Part shown: positions 35,858-44,695 of the stretch, in pieces | Layout of the letters: the number at the start of each line of letters is the position of its first letter | Position numbering within the stretch: the first letter of the stretch is position 1 | DNA from: Mycolicibacter sp. MU0102 | Lineage (GTDB): Bacteria > Actinomycetota > Actinomycetes > Mycobacteriales > Mycobacteriaceae | Length of the DNA: 64,000 nt | Direction of reading: 5' to 3' | NCBI RefSeq assembly: GCF_963378105.1 | Contig: NZ_OY726398.1 | Span: 3,162,001-3,226,000, forward strand | Made by a program: the position numbers and the translations under genes | The notes under the pieces: generated by a model | Database searches by the model: none | Seen by the model: only the letters and a program-made list of their open reading frames with translations | What the model was told of the DNA's origin: nothing

Positions 35858-37450
35858 ATGGCGGGCATGCCAGTTCCATCCGTCGAATACAGCCTCCTGC
35901 TGCCGCTGCTGATCGTCTTCGGCACCGCGGTGACCGGCGTGCTCTTCGAGGCGTTCATCGGGCGCCGGGCGCGTTACGTGATGCAGGTCCTGCTCGCTGT
36001 CGGCGGTCTGGCCGCCGCGTTCGCCGCCATCATCGAGGTGGGCCGCGACCTGCCGACCGGCGGGCGCATCGCGGTGCTGGGCGCGATGGCCGTCGACGGG
36101 CCGGCACTGGTGCTGCAGGGCACCATCGTGCTGGTCGGGATCATGGCCGTGCTGTTCATCTCCGAGCGCAACATCGGTGCCGGCGTTCCCGAAGGTCCGG
36201 GCGCGGCGACAGCAACCGCGCATGCGGGCCTGGACGCGTTCACTCCGCAGGCGTCGGCGGTGCCGGACAGTGTCGCCGAACTCGACGCGGCGCGCGCCGG
36301 GGTGACCCAGACCGAGGTGTTCCCGCTGACCGTACTGGCGGTCGGCGGCATGATGGTGTTCCCCGCCGCCAACGACCTGGTCACCATGTTCGTGGCGCTA
36401 GAAGTGCTCTCACTGCCCCTGTATCTGCTGTGCGGGCTGGCCCGCTACCGCCGTCTGCTCTCGCAGGAGGCGGCGCTGAAGTACTTTCTGCTAGGCGCCT
36501 TCTCCTCGGCGCTGTTCCTGTTCGGCGCCGCTTTGCTCTACGGCGCCACCGGCACACTGACGCTGCCGGACATCGGTGAGCAGTTGTTCTCCCACCGCAG
36601 CGACCCGCTGGCGCTGATCGGCGCCGGGCTACTGCTGGTGGGCTTGTTCTTCAAAGTCGGCGCGGTGCCGTTCCATTCGTGGGTCCCCGACGTCTACGTC
36701 GGGGCGCCAACACCGATCACCGGTTTCATGGCGGCAGCCACCAAGGTCGCCGCGTTCGGGGCGATGCTGCGGATCCTCTACGTCGCACTACCCGCGCTGC
36801 ATGACCACTGGCGCCCACTGCTGTGGCTCATCGCGGTACTGACCATGGTGGTCGCCACCATCGCGGCGGTCACCCAAACCGAGGTCAAGCGAATGCTGGC
36901 CTACTCCTCGATCGCCCATGCGGGCTTTGTACTGACCGGTGTGCTGTCGGCGATCCCGGCCGGTATCTCCGCGACGCTGTTCTATCTGGTCGCCTACAGC
37001 TTCTCCACGGTCGGCGCCTTCGCGGTGGTGAACCTGGTCCGCAGCGCCAGCGGCGAAGAGGAACTCGACATGTCCCGGTGGGCCGGGTTGGGCCGGCGTT
37101 ACCCCGTTGTGGGCCTGCTGTTTTCGATGTTCCTGCTGGCGTTCGCCGGTATCCCGCTGACCAGTGGTTTCATCAGCAAGTTCGCGGTGTTCAAGGCCGC
37201 TGCCGAGGGTGGCGCGGCACCACTGGTGGTGGTCGGCGTGATCGCCAGCGGTGTCGCCGCCTACTTCTACGTCCGTGTGATCGTGTTGATGTTCTTCACC
37301 GACTCCCCCGCAGACCCGCCGCACCTGGTGCTGCCCAGCGTGTGGAGCAAGGCGGCCATCGCACTGTGCGCCGCGATCACCGTGCTGTTGGGGGTGCTGC
37401 CGCAGCCGCTGCTCGATCTGGTGGACGCCGCAACCCAATTCGCGCAGTAA
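35858..37450 (+). CDS. nuoN: NADH-quinone oxidoreductase subunit N
   Basis: Third antiporter-like pump subunit and last gene of the operon; 530 residues. The conserved Glu is in MFVALEVLSLPLYLLCGLARYRR and the pump Lys in GLFFKVGAVPFHSWVPDVYVGAPTPITGFMAAATKVAAFG. A hydrophilic insertion at about residues 105-150 (AGVPEGPGAATATAHAGLDAF and onward) is longer than in E. coli. No strong terminator hairpin is visible in the 39 bases before the next gene. Confidence 0.96.
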   Translation: MAGMPVPSVEYSLLLPLLIVFGTAVTGVLFEAFIGRRARYVMQVLLAVGGLAAAFAAIIEVGRDLPTGGRIAVLGAMAVDGPALVLQGTIVLVGIMAVLFISERNIGAGVPEGPGAATATAHAGLDAFTPQASAVPDSVAELDAARAGVTQTEVFPLTVLAVGGMMVFPAANDLVTMFVALEVLSLPLYLLCGLARYRRLLSQEAALKYFLLGAFSSALFLFGAALLYGATGTLTLPDIGEQLFSHRSDPLALIGAGLLLVGLFFKVGAVPFHSWVPDVYVGAPTPITGFMAAATKVAAFGAMLRILYVALPALHDHWRPLLWLIAVLTMVVATIAAVTQTEVKRMLAYSSIAHAGFVLTGVLSAIPAGISATLFYLVAYSFSTVGAFAVVNLVRSASGEEELDMSRWAGLGRRYPVVGLLFSMFLLAFAGIPLTSGFISKFAVFKAAAEGGAAPLVVVGVIASGVAAYFYVRVIVLMFFTDSPADPPHLVLPSVWSKAAIALCAAITVLLGVLPQPLLDLVDAATQFAQ

Positions 37451-37489
37451 TCGCAGCGTGCCCGTCGCGCGGCGGGTACACATGGAGAG

Positions 37490-37978
37490 ATGCACGACGA
37501 GTCATTTCAGCAATTGGTCACCATGCTGGACTACACCATGTTCGTGGTGACCACGGCTACCGATGAGCGTGCCTCGGGGTGTCTGGTCGGGTTCGCCACC
37601 CAGACCAGCATCGAGCCGCCGAGGTTTCTGGTGGGAATGTCCAAGCGCAACCACACCTTCGAGGTGGCTGCCGAATCCGAACACTTGGCCGTTCACGTCC
37701 TGGCGCGCCGCGATATCGAGCTGGCCCGGCTCTTCGGCGGTCAGACCGGCGACGACATCGACAAATTCGAACGCTGCTCCTGGCACAGCGGTCCCGCGGG
37801 AATGCCGATCCTCGACGATGCGCCGGCCTGGTTCGTCGGCAAGACGCTGCGTCGGATGGACCTCGGCGACCACATGGGCTATCTGTTGGAACCCGTGGCC
37901 GGATATGCCGCCCGGGGCGACGACGACCTGCTGTCGCTTTCCGACGTCGACGATCTCGAACCAGGCCACAAAGCCTGA
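37490..37978 (+). CDS. Flavin-reductase-like FMN-binding protein
   Basis: This 162-residue protein has the FMN-binding split-barrel pattern of flavin reductases: MFVVTTATDERASGCLVGFATQTSIEPPRFLVGMSKRNHTFEVAAESEHLAVHVLAR, then ARLFGGQTGDDIDKFERCSWHSGPAGMPILDDAPAWFVGK. Such proteins supply reduced FMN to a partner monooxygenase or act alone on small molecules. No clear partner is adjacent. It converges on the Gfo/Idh gene with a 19-base gap. Confidence 0.85.
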   Translation: MHDESFQQLVTMLDYTMFVVTTATDERASGCLVGFATQTSIEPPRFLVGMSKRNHTFEVAAESEHLAVHVLARRDIELARLFGGQTGDDIDKFERCSWHSGPAGMPILDDAPAWFVGKTLRRMDLGDHMGYLLEPVAGYAARGDDDLLSLSDVDDLEPGHKA

Positions 37979-37997
37979 TGAGACAACTGGGCAGCGC

Positions 37998-38996
37998 TCA
38001 GCCCGGTTCGCGCAGCGGAAGACCGGCCGCGGTGTAGATCGCGTCGATGACGGTCATGTTCTCGATCGCGTCCTGCGGGGTGGTGCGCACCGGCACGCCG
38101 CGCAGCACGGCATCGGCGAACGCGTCGAGCTGGTAGGCGTAGGAGGCCCGGTGGGTGAAACGCTCGACGCGTTTGCCCTTCGGCGAGCTGACCCGCAAAC
38201 GGTGGAAGTACTGCGGCATCAGCGGGTTGAGCGCCCGCAGTTCGCCGCGCTCGCCGATCACCCGCGCGCTGATCTGCAGCAGGTTCGATGACCACAGCGA
38301 GCAGCGGATAGTCCCGGCGTGCCCGGCGGGAAACCGCAGCTGTGCCGTCATGGCCCGGTCGACGAGCGGATCGCGCAATTTCGCCTGCGCGGAAACCACT
38401 TCCGGGGTAGCTCCCCCGAAGGTGCGGGCCATGTGGACCGCATAACATCCGGCGTCCATCAACGCCCCGCCGGCCAACGCATAGTGATAGCGGATGTCGG
38501 AGAAGCGCGGCAGCGGGAAGCTCAGCGCGGTGTCCACCTGCCGCAACTCCCCCAGTTCCCCCGAGGCGATGATCTCTTCGATGCGTGCCGTCATCGGGTG
38601 ATAGCGGTAGTGGAACGCCTCCATCACCACCCGATCGGAGGCTGCGGCCGCCGTCGCCATCTCGCGGGCTTCCTCGGCGTTGGCGGTGAAGGGCTTCTCG
38701 CACAGCACGTGCTTGCCGGCGTCCAGTGCGGCGCGCGTCCATCTGCCGTGCAGGTGATTCGGGAGCGGGTTGTAGATGGCGTCGACCTCCGGGTCGGCGA
38801 TCAGCTCGTTGTAGCTGTCATGCACCCGGGCGATGCCGTGTTTGGTGGCGAACGCCCGAGCCCGGCCGATGTCGCGCGCGGCCACTGCGCTCACCACGAC
38901 CTCTGGGTTGGCGGCGGCCGGTTTGAGCAGTGCCTCCGGGGTGATCCGCGCCGCACCGAGCACGCCGATCCGGAGCGCCGCCGTGGTGCCGGTCAC
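37998..38996 (-). CDS. Gfo/Idh/MocA-family oxidoreductase
   Basis: The 332-residue protein begins with a Rossmann fold (LRIGVLGAARITPEALLKPAAANPEVVVSAVAARD) and has the family motif VLCEKPFTANAEEA with the catalytic Lys near residue 97, then MEAFHYRYHPM and GALMDAGCYAVHMAR. These enzymes oxidise or reduce sugar-like or cyclic alcohol substrates with NAD(P). The GTG start overlaps the PIG-L gene stop. It is the third gene of the TetR/PIG-L/oxidoreductase operon, so a deacetylated sugar derivative is a possible substrate. Confidence 0.87.
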   Translation of the reverse strand: MTGTTAALRIGVLGAARITPEALLKPAAANPEVVVSAVAARDIGRARAFATKHGIARVHDSYNELIADPEVDAIYNPLPNHLHGRWTRAALDAGKHVLCEKPFTANAEEAREMATAAAASDRVVMEAFHYRYHPMTARIEEIIASGELGELRQVDTALSFPLPRFSDIRYHYALAGGALMDAGCYAVHMARTFGGATPEVVSAQAKLRDPLVDRAMTAQLRFPAGHAGTIRCSLWSSNLLQISARVIGERGELRALNPLMPQYFHRLRVSSPKGKRVERFTHRASYAYQLDAFADAVLRGVPVRTTPQDAIENMTVIDAIYTAAGLPLREPG

Positions 38997-39688
38997 GCGT
39001 CGGTGCTCCGCTGCAGCCGGAACCCGGCCACCCGGCGGCCGGCGTGGGCCGGGTTGGTCATGTCAAGCACCCGGCGTGCCTGCTCGTGCACCGGCGTGGC
39101 GGGGTCGAGCACCGACAGGTAGACCTCGTGGGCGGCTAGGGATTCCACCGCGACGTCGAGGTAGCCGTCCACGTCCTCGACGTGGGTGGGCTCCGGGCCG
39201 CCTTGGAACAGCCAGCGCGGCGGGTCCGCCATGGTGTCCCAGGCGTCGGTGACCGCAGCGGCGAATTCCATGTGGTCGCGCTGGTTGGGCCTTCCCGGTG
39301 CGAACTCGGGACCGCCGTATATCGCGATCACCACATCGGGGCGCACCTCGCCGATCACCGAGGCGATCTTGGCGCGCAACTCCGGCGTGTTGCGGATGTC
39401 GCTGTCCGGGAAGCCCCAGAAGTCGACGTCAGGAACCCCCACGATGGCCGCCGCCCGGCGTTGCTCCTCCTCGCGCAACGGCCCGGCCTGCGCCGGCTCC
39501 ATGCCGGCGATGCCCGCTTCCCCGCTGCTGGCCAGCGCGTAGCGGACGGTCTTGCCGGCGGCAGTCCATTTGGCCACCGCGGCGGCGGTGCCGTACTCGG
39601 GATCGTCGGGATGCGGGACCAACACCAGCAGCGACGCCCAATCCTGAGGGAAAGGCTGCGGCCCGGTGGGCCCGAACGGCTGAGCCAT
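38993..39688 (-). CDS. PIG-L/LmbE-family zinc deacetylase
   Basis: A 231-residue N-deacetylase of the family that includes MshB (mycothiol synthesis) and Mca. The zinc site is seen in LVLVPHPDDPEYG (His-Pro-Asp-Asp) and NQRDHMEFAAAV (third ligand His). It is shorter than MshB (about 300 residues), so it is a separate branch. It starts 4 bases after the TetR gene stop and overlaps the Gfo/Idh gene by four bases. Confidence 0.87.
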   Translation of the reverse strand: MAQPFGPTGPQPFPQDWASLLVLVPHPDDPEYGTAAAVAKWTAAGKTVRYALASSGEAGIAGMEPAQAGPLREEEQRRAAAIVGVPDVDFWGFPDSDIRNTPELRAKIASVIGEVRPDVVIAIYGGPEFAPGRPNQRDHMEFAAAVTDAWDTMADPPRWLFQGGPEPTHVEDVDGYLDVAVESLAAHEVYLSVLDPATPVHEQARRVLDMTNPAHAGRRVAGFRLQRSTDA

Positions 39689-39692
39689 GGCT

Positions 39693-40295
39693 CTATGCCA
39701 TCACACCGTGGGCGATGATGTCAGCGATCCGTTGCACCCAGTCGTCGCCGAGGTCTTCGTCGGGGCGCAGCATCATGGCCAGCAACGTTGCACCGCCGAT
39801 AATTTCGACGAGCCGGTCGGGGTCCACGTCGGTTCGTGCATCGCCACGGCTCACCGAATCGGCCACCCAGTGGCGCATCACCTCGAACAGGCCCTGGAAG
39901 CGTTCCAGGATGCGCTCGGTCAACTCGGCGTTGCGGGCCATATCGGCGATCAGGCCAGGCAGAGCGGCCCGCACCACAGGGCTGGTGAAGGCGTCACGCG
40001 CGCCGGCCATCATCGCCGTGAGGTCGCCGGAAACATCGCCTGGCGGTGCCGTCACGGCACTCGGTGGCACCGAGAACGCGGCCTCGTGCACCAGTTCGGC
40101 CTTACTGGGCCACCGGCGGTACAACGCGGTCTTGGTCGTCCCGGCACGCTCGGCGACGGCCGCCAGGCTCAGATTCGAATATCCGACTTCGACAACCAGT
40201 TCCGCGGCGGCCCGCAATATGGCACCGTCGATGCGGGTATCACGCGGGCGTCCGGCGCCGGACCCCTTGTCAACGGCTGAAGGTTCTGCTTTCAT
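39693..40295 (-). CDS. TetR-family regulator
   Basis: The 200-residue protein has an N-terminal HTH (LAAVAERAGTTKTALYRRWPSKAELVHEA) and a C-terminal helical domain of the TetR_C_11/16 look. The ALYRRWPSK variant is common in actinobacterial repressors. It heads a minus-strand operon with the PIG-L and Gfo/Idh genes and is divergent, with 45 bases between, from an APH-fold kinase gene; the AT-rich GTAATTAC at 40314-40321 in that gap is a possible operator. Confidence 0.85.
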   Translation of the reverse strand: MKAEPSAVDKGSGAGRPRDTRIDGAILRAAAELVVEVGYSNLSLAAVAERAGTTKTALYRRWPSKAELVHEAAFSVPPSAVTAPPGDVSGDLTAMMAGARDAFTSPVVRAALPGLIADMARNAELTERILERFQGLFEVMRHWVADSVSRGDARTDVDPDRLVEIIGGATLLAMMLRPDEDLGDDWVQRIADIIAHGVMA

Positions 40296-40340
40296 AACGC
40301 TACCTGTCGTATCGTAATTACCTTAACGGAGGATACAACC

Positions 40341-41480
40341 GTGGTCGACCAACCGACTGTGGAAAAGGACGTCGGCCGGATCCAACGTTCTAGCCGCGAT
40401 GTCACCACACTGCCCACGGTAATGTCTCGCTGGCTTGCCACGCAGTTGCCCGGCGCGGCCACGCCGGAGATCACCGTGGAAAGCGGCGTGGACACCAACG
40501 GCATGTCGTCGGAGACGATCATGCTAACCGGCCGCTGGACGGCCGACGGTGCCCCGATTGAGCAGCGTTGGGTGATGCGGGTGGGACCCGCAGCCGAAGA
40601 CGTCCCGGTGTTTCAAAGCTACCGACTGGATCACCAGTTCGAGGTGATGCGCCTGGTGGGCGAGCTCACCGATGTCCCGGTGCCGAAGGTCCGCTGGCTC
40701 GAACCGACCGGAGACGTGCTGGAACGGCCGTTCTTCCTGATGGACCGCATCGACGGCGAGGTGCCGCCCGACGTCATGCCCTACACCTTCGGCGACAACT
40801 GGTTCGCCGACGCGACAGCCGAGCAGCAGCGGACCCTGCAGGACTCCACCGTCGAAGTACTCGCCAAGCTGCACGCAATCCCGAACGCCGAGCAGACCTT
40901 CGCCTTCCTCGACGAGGGGAAGCACGGGGCCACCGCGCTGCGCCGACACTTCGAGGGAGTGCGGCAGTGGTACGAGTTCGCGGTGCCCGACATGGGGCGC
41001 TCGCAGTTGTTGGACCGCGCGTTGGCCTGGCTGGAGGAGAACTGGCCGGACGACGTGGCCGCCGGCGAGACGGTGTTGTGCTGGGGCGATTCCCGGGTCG
41101 GCAACGTGCTCTACCGCGACTTCCAGCCGGTCGCCGTGCTGGACTGGGAGATGGTGGCGCTGGGGCCACGCGAGCTCGACGTGTCGTGGGTTATCTTCGC
41201 GCACTTGGTGTTCGAGGAACTCTCCGGACTGGCCGGGTTCCCTGGGCTCCCGCAGGTGTTGCGCGAGGACGATGTCCGCGCCACCTACCAGAAGCTCACC
41301 GGCGTCGAACTCGGTGACCTGCACTGGTTCTACGTCTACGCCGGCGTGATGTGGGCAATCGTGTTCATGCGCACCGGGGCCCGTCGGGTGCATTTCGGGG
41401 AGATGGAGAAGCCCGAAAACCCCGAATCGTTGTTCTATCACGCCGGATTGCTCAAGAAGTTGATCGGAGAACAGAGCTGA
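40341..41480 (+). CDS. APH-fold phosphotransferase (second, kinase-like)
   Basis: The 379-residue protein starts at a GTG with GGAGGA upstream. The fold signatures are QRWVMRVGP, RPFFLMDRIDGEVPPD, TVLCWGDSRVGNVLYRDFQPVAVLDWEMVALGPRELDVSW. The catalytic loop is WGD....N, where Trp replaces the usual His, and the metal motif is LDWE. This group resembles ACAD10/11-type kinases rather than antibiotic kinases. The stop shares bases with the next start (TGATG). No acyl-CoA dehydrogenase lies beside it, which is unusual for the group. Confidence 0.8.
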   Translation: MVDQPTVEKDVGRIQRSSRDVTTLPTVMSRWLATQLPGAATPEITVESGVDTNGMSSETIMLTGRWTADGAPIEQRWVMRVGPAAEDVPVFQSYRLDHQFEVMRLVGELTDVPVPKVRWLEPTGDVLERPFFLMDRIDGEVPPDVMPYTFGDNWFADATAEQQRTLQDSTVEVLAKLHAIPNAEQTFAFLDEGKHGATALRRHFEGVRQWYEFAVPDMGRSQLLDRALAWLEENWPDDVAAGETVLCWGDSRVGNVLYRDFQPVAVLDWEMVALGPRELDVSWVIFAHLVFEELSGLAGFPGLPQVLREDDVRATYQKLTGVELGDLHWFYVYAGVMWAIVFMRTGARRVHFGEMEKPENPESLFYHAGLLKKLIGEQS

Positions 41481-42595
41481 TGCTGGGGCCACTCGACGAA
41501 TTCCCGGTCCACCAACTGCCGCAGCCGATCGCCTGGCCGGGCTCCTCGGATCGCAACTTCTACGACCGCTGCTATCTGAACGCCCACGACCGCACCGGGG
41601 ACATCTTCTTGATCACCGGGTGCGGCTACTACCCCAACCTCGGTGTCAAAGACGCCTACGTGCTCCTGCGCCGCGGCGACACCCAGACCGCGGTGCACCT
41701 GTCCGACGCCATCGACCAGGACCGGCTCAACCAGCGCATCGGCGCCTACCGCATCGAGGTCACCGATCCACTGCGCTCCCTGCGGGTGGTCATGGATGAG
41801 ACCGAGGGCATCGCACTGGATCTGCGCTGGGAGGGCCTGTTCGACCCGGTGCAGGAGCAGCGGCACATCCTGCGGACCGGCAACCGGGTGACCCTGGACG
41901 CGCAGCGCTTCGCTCAACTGGGCTCCTGGAGTGGTCAGATAGTGGTCGACGGTGAGGAGATCGCCGTCGATCCCGCGGTCTGGATCGGGTCACGCGACCG
42001 CTCCTGGGGCATCCGCCCGGTCGGTGAACGCGAACCGGCGGGCCGGCCCGCCGACCCGCCGTTCGATGGCATGTGGTGGCTGTATCTGCCGATGGCGTTC
42101 GAGGACTTCGCGGTGGTGATGATCATCCAGGAGGAGCCCAACGGTTTCCGTTCGCTCAACGACTGCAGCCGAATCTGGCGAGACGGCCGTGTCGAACAGC
42201 TGGGCTGGCCACGGATCTCCACTCGCTACCGCTCTGGCACCCGTATCGCCACCGGAGCCACCATCGAGGCCGCCCGCCCGGACGGCACCCCGGTGGTGTT
42301 CGAGGTGGAATCCAAACTGCCGGTGCCTATTCACGTCGGCGGCGGCTACGGCGGCGACATCGACTGGCTGCACGGCGAGTGGAAGGGCGAGAAGTTCACC
42401 GAGCGCCTGACCTATGACATGACCGATCCGGGCATCCTCGGGCGCACCAGCTTCGGCATGATCGACCACGTGGGGCGCGCGGTGTGCCGCGAGGGCGACG
42501 CCGCCCCGGTCGAGGGTTGGGGACTCTACGAGCACGGTGTGCTGGGCCGGCATGACCCGACGGGATTCCCCGACTGGGTCACCATGGCTCCCTAG
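41480..42595 (+). CDS. Conserved hypothetical protein coupled to the kinase
   Basis: This 371-residue protein begins at an ATG overlapping the kinase stop. It appears mostly beta: blocks such as DIFLITGCGYYPNLGVKDAYVLLRRGD, EGIALDLRWEGLF, GSWSGQIVVDGEEIAVDP, GSRDRSWGIRPVGE and MWWLYLPMAFEDFAVVMIIQEEPNGF. The layout recalls the two-barrel, lipocalin-like fold of hydroxyneurosporene-synthase/AttH-like proteins, but I cannot confirm the family. The tight pairing with an APH-fold kinase suggests a shared lipid- or terpenoid-like substrate. It ends 2 bases before the convergent oxidoreductase gene. Confidence 0.7.
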   Translation: MLGPLDEFPVHQLPQPIAWPGSSDRNFYDRCYLNAHDRTGDIFLITGCGYYPNLGVKDAYVLLRRGDTQTAVHLSDAIDQDRLNQRIGAYRIEVTDPLRSLRVVMDETEGIALDLRWEGLFDPVQEQRHILRTGNRVTLDAQRFAQLGSWSGQIVVDGEEIAVDPAVWIGSRDRSWGIRPVGEREPAGRPADPPFDGMWWLYLPMAFEDFAVVMIIQEEPNGFRSLNDCSRIWRDGRVEQLGWPRISTRYRSGTRIATGATIEAARPDGTPVVFEVESKLPVPIHVGGGYGGDIDWLHGEWKGEKFTERLTYDMTDPGILGRTSFGMIDHVGRAVCREGDAAPVEGWGLYEHGVLGRHDPTGFPDWVTMAP

Positions 42596-42597
42596 CT

Positions 42598-43596
42598 CTA
42601 AGCCAATTCGCTGACGATCGCCCCGACAACCGCCGGGGCGATCGGCGCCGCCTGGTAAACGCAGACGGTGTCGGCGATTCCGTCCACCCGGTCGCGGATG
42701 TGCGCGGCCACCTGCGCCGGCGTACCGCATGCGGCGATGGTGTGCAGGATCTCGTCGGTGATCCGTGCACCCATCTGCGCCCACTGCCCCTGCTTGGACA
42801 GCGCGTTGAGTTCGGGCTGCAAATCCTGCCAGCCGTGTGCAGCCAGCACCGGGGCGTACGCCGGAGTCGACGCGTAGAAGCCGAGCAACATCCGGGTGGC
42901 GGCTTCGGCGGCCTCCCGCTCGGCATCGGTGGCGCCGGTGGCCACGATGACTTCGGGCACCACCGCGAAATCCTCGGCACGCCGCCCCGCTTGGGAAAGG
43001 CCCGCACGTACCGCGGACATGGTGCTCTCATGCAGGAATCGCTTGGTGGAGAACGGCATCACCAGCAGGCCGTCGGCATGCGCGGCGGCAGCACGGGTCA
43101 GCCGCGGCCCCAGCGCGCCGACATAGATCGGCGGTGGGCCGTACGGGTTCGGCCCGGGACTGAACGTCGGCGTCATCAGCGTGTGCCGGTAGTAGTCGCC
43201 GCGAAAATCCAAGCGGGCGCCGGTGTTCCAGGATTCGAAGATCGCCCGCAGCGCCGCGACGAGTTCGACCATGCGGTCCACCGGGCGATCGAAGTCGGCG
43301 CCGAATCGCTTCTCGATCTGGGCACGCACCTGCGTGCCCAGCCCCAGAGCGAAACGGCCGCCACTGAGCAACTGGTGATCGTTGGCCTGGTGTGCCAAAT
43401 GGATCGGGTTGCGGGGGAACGCGATCGCGACGTTGGTCATCAGGTCCAGGCCACCCACACCGGCGGCCAGCGCCAACGGTGCGAACACATCGTGCGGGCC
43501 TTCGAAGGTGAAGACCCCACTGACCCCGGCGTCGCGCAGCTCGCGCGCCTGATCGACGACACCGGTCAACCCGCTGAGGGCTGTGAGAACTTTCAA
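42598..43596 (-). CDS. LLM-class F420-dependent oxidoreductase
   Basis: The 332-residue protein follows the luciferase-like TIM barrel of F420-dependent oxidoreductases: GVSGVFTFEGPHDVFAPLALAAGVGGLDLMTNVAIAFPRNPIHLAHQANDHQLLSGGRFALGLGTQV and PPIYVGALGPRLTRAAAAHADGLLVMPFSTKRFLHE. The start is TTG at 43596, the only sensible one (LKVLTALSG). Cofactor F420 is abundant in mycobacteria. It is downstream of the alpha/beta hydrolase gene on the same strand with a 13-base gap. The substrate is unknown. Confidence 0.87.
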   Translation of the reverse strand: MKVLTALSGLTGVVDQARELRDAGVSGVFTFEGPHDVFAPLALAAGVGGLDLMTNVAIAFPRNPIHLAHQANDHQLLSGGRFALGLGTQVRAQIEKRFGADFDRPVDRMVELVAALRAIFESWNTGARLDFRGDYYRHTLMTPTFSPGPNPYGPPPIYVGALGPRLTRAAAAHADGLLVMPFSTKRFLHESTMSAVRAGLSQAGRRAEDFAVVPEVIVATGATDAEREAAEAATRMLLGFYASTPAYAPVLAAHGWQDLQPELNALSKQGQWAQMGARITDEILHTIAACGTPAQVAAHIRDRVDGIADTVCVYQAAPIAPAVVGAIVSELA

Positions 43597-43609
43597 CCCG
43601 ACCGCAGCC

Positions 43610-44596
43610 TTACGAACTGATCTCGGAACCGACAGCCAAGCCGCCCGCGGATCCAGTGGCCAGATCCACCAGGTCGCGAAGCTCCCGGTTCACCACCACA
43701 GGGTGTTCGAGGATCGAACAGTGTCCCCCGCTGACCTCGACGAACCGTGCGAGATTGGGTGCGGTGTCGGCGATCCGCTGTGATGCCCGCAGTGGCAACA
43801 ACCGGTCCCGGGTGCTGCCGATGACCAGGGTGGGCACGGTCAGCCCATCAAGGTTGATGAAGGACGCCGGACCGAGCGCGTCGATGAGCGCCCGCACCCA
43901 GTGGCCACGACTGGCGGCCGGCGTCTTGGCAAACAAGTCGCAGATCAACGAGGTAACCCACGGATCGGCCTCACCGCCGACGGCAAGCATGTGCACGAAC
44001 CGCCGCACCGCCAGGTTCGCCGGGCCGACGATCGGCACGTTGCCAAAGGCCAGCAACCCGCGACGCGCCGCCTGCACCCGGGCCGCCTGTAGGGGCGGTG
44101 GCACCTGGAACAGTTCGACCTCGGCCAGCAGGTTGCCAACGGTGGTGTTGATCAGCGCTACCGCATCGGCACGTTCGTGCACTCGGTGCCGGTAGCGGTC
44201 CGACCAGGCACTGATCGCCATGCCGCCCATCGAATGTCCGGCGATGACCGCACGCTCCCCCGGCGCCAGGGTGGCCTCCAGGACCGAGTCCAGGTCGGAT
44301 GCCAGGTGCGTCAGGCTGTATCCGCCGCGCTTGGGCACTCCACTGCGGCCGTGGCCGCGGTGGTCGTAGGCGATCACCCGGTGATCGACGCTCAGGTCGG
44401 CAATCTGCTGTCCCCACACGCCGATAGCGCAGGTGATGCCGTGCGCCAGCACGATCGGGTAGCCGTCCGCCGGCCCGAAGACCTGGGTGTGCAGCTTTGT
44501 TCCGTCGGCCGCCCGGACCGCTATGGTGCGGGCCGGCGGCAGCTCCGCCGGGAATTTGCCGACACTTCGCCGCCGAGCGGACCGTTGAGCACTCAT
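43610..44596 (-). CDS. Alpha/beta-hydrolase
   Basis: I chose the ATG at 44596 (MSAQRSARRRSVGKF), 328 residues, with GAGGTGG upstream; an in-frame start at 44641 would add 15. The hydrolase core has the oxyanion segment LAHGITCAIGVWGQQIADL, RVIAYDHRGHGRSG, the nucleophile elbow AGHSMGGMA, the acid in GSTRDRLLPLRAS and the His in GGHCSILEHP. It resembles haloperoxidase/epoxide-hydrolase-type esterases. A basic N-terminus of about 20 residues is present without a signal peptide. Confidence 0.85.
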   Translation of the reverse strand: MSAQRSARRRSVGKFPAELPPARTIAVRAADGTKLHTQVFGPADGYPIVLAHGITCAIGVWGQQIADLSVDHRVIAYDHRGHGRSGVPKRGGYSLTHLASDLDSVLEATLAPGERAVIAGHSMGGMAISAWSDRYRHRVHERADAVALINTTVGNLLAEVELFQVPPPLQAARVQAARRGLLAFGNVPIVGPANLAVRRFVHMLAVGGEADPWVTSLICDLFAKTPAASRGHWVRALIDALGPASFINLDGLTVPTLVIGSTRDRLLPLRASQRIADTAPNLARFVEVSGGHCSILEHPVVVNRELRDLVDLATGSAGGLAVGSEISS

Positions 44597-44695
44597 CGCC
44601 ACCTCATCGGAAATGCGGCAACGCTGCCGCATCGCGAGCATACGCCTGCGTGGACTAGGTTTTCACCGAAAGGACTACTGACGAAGGGTTCGCCC

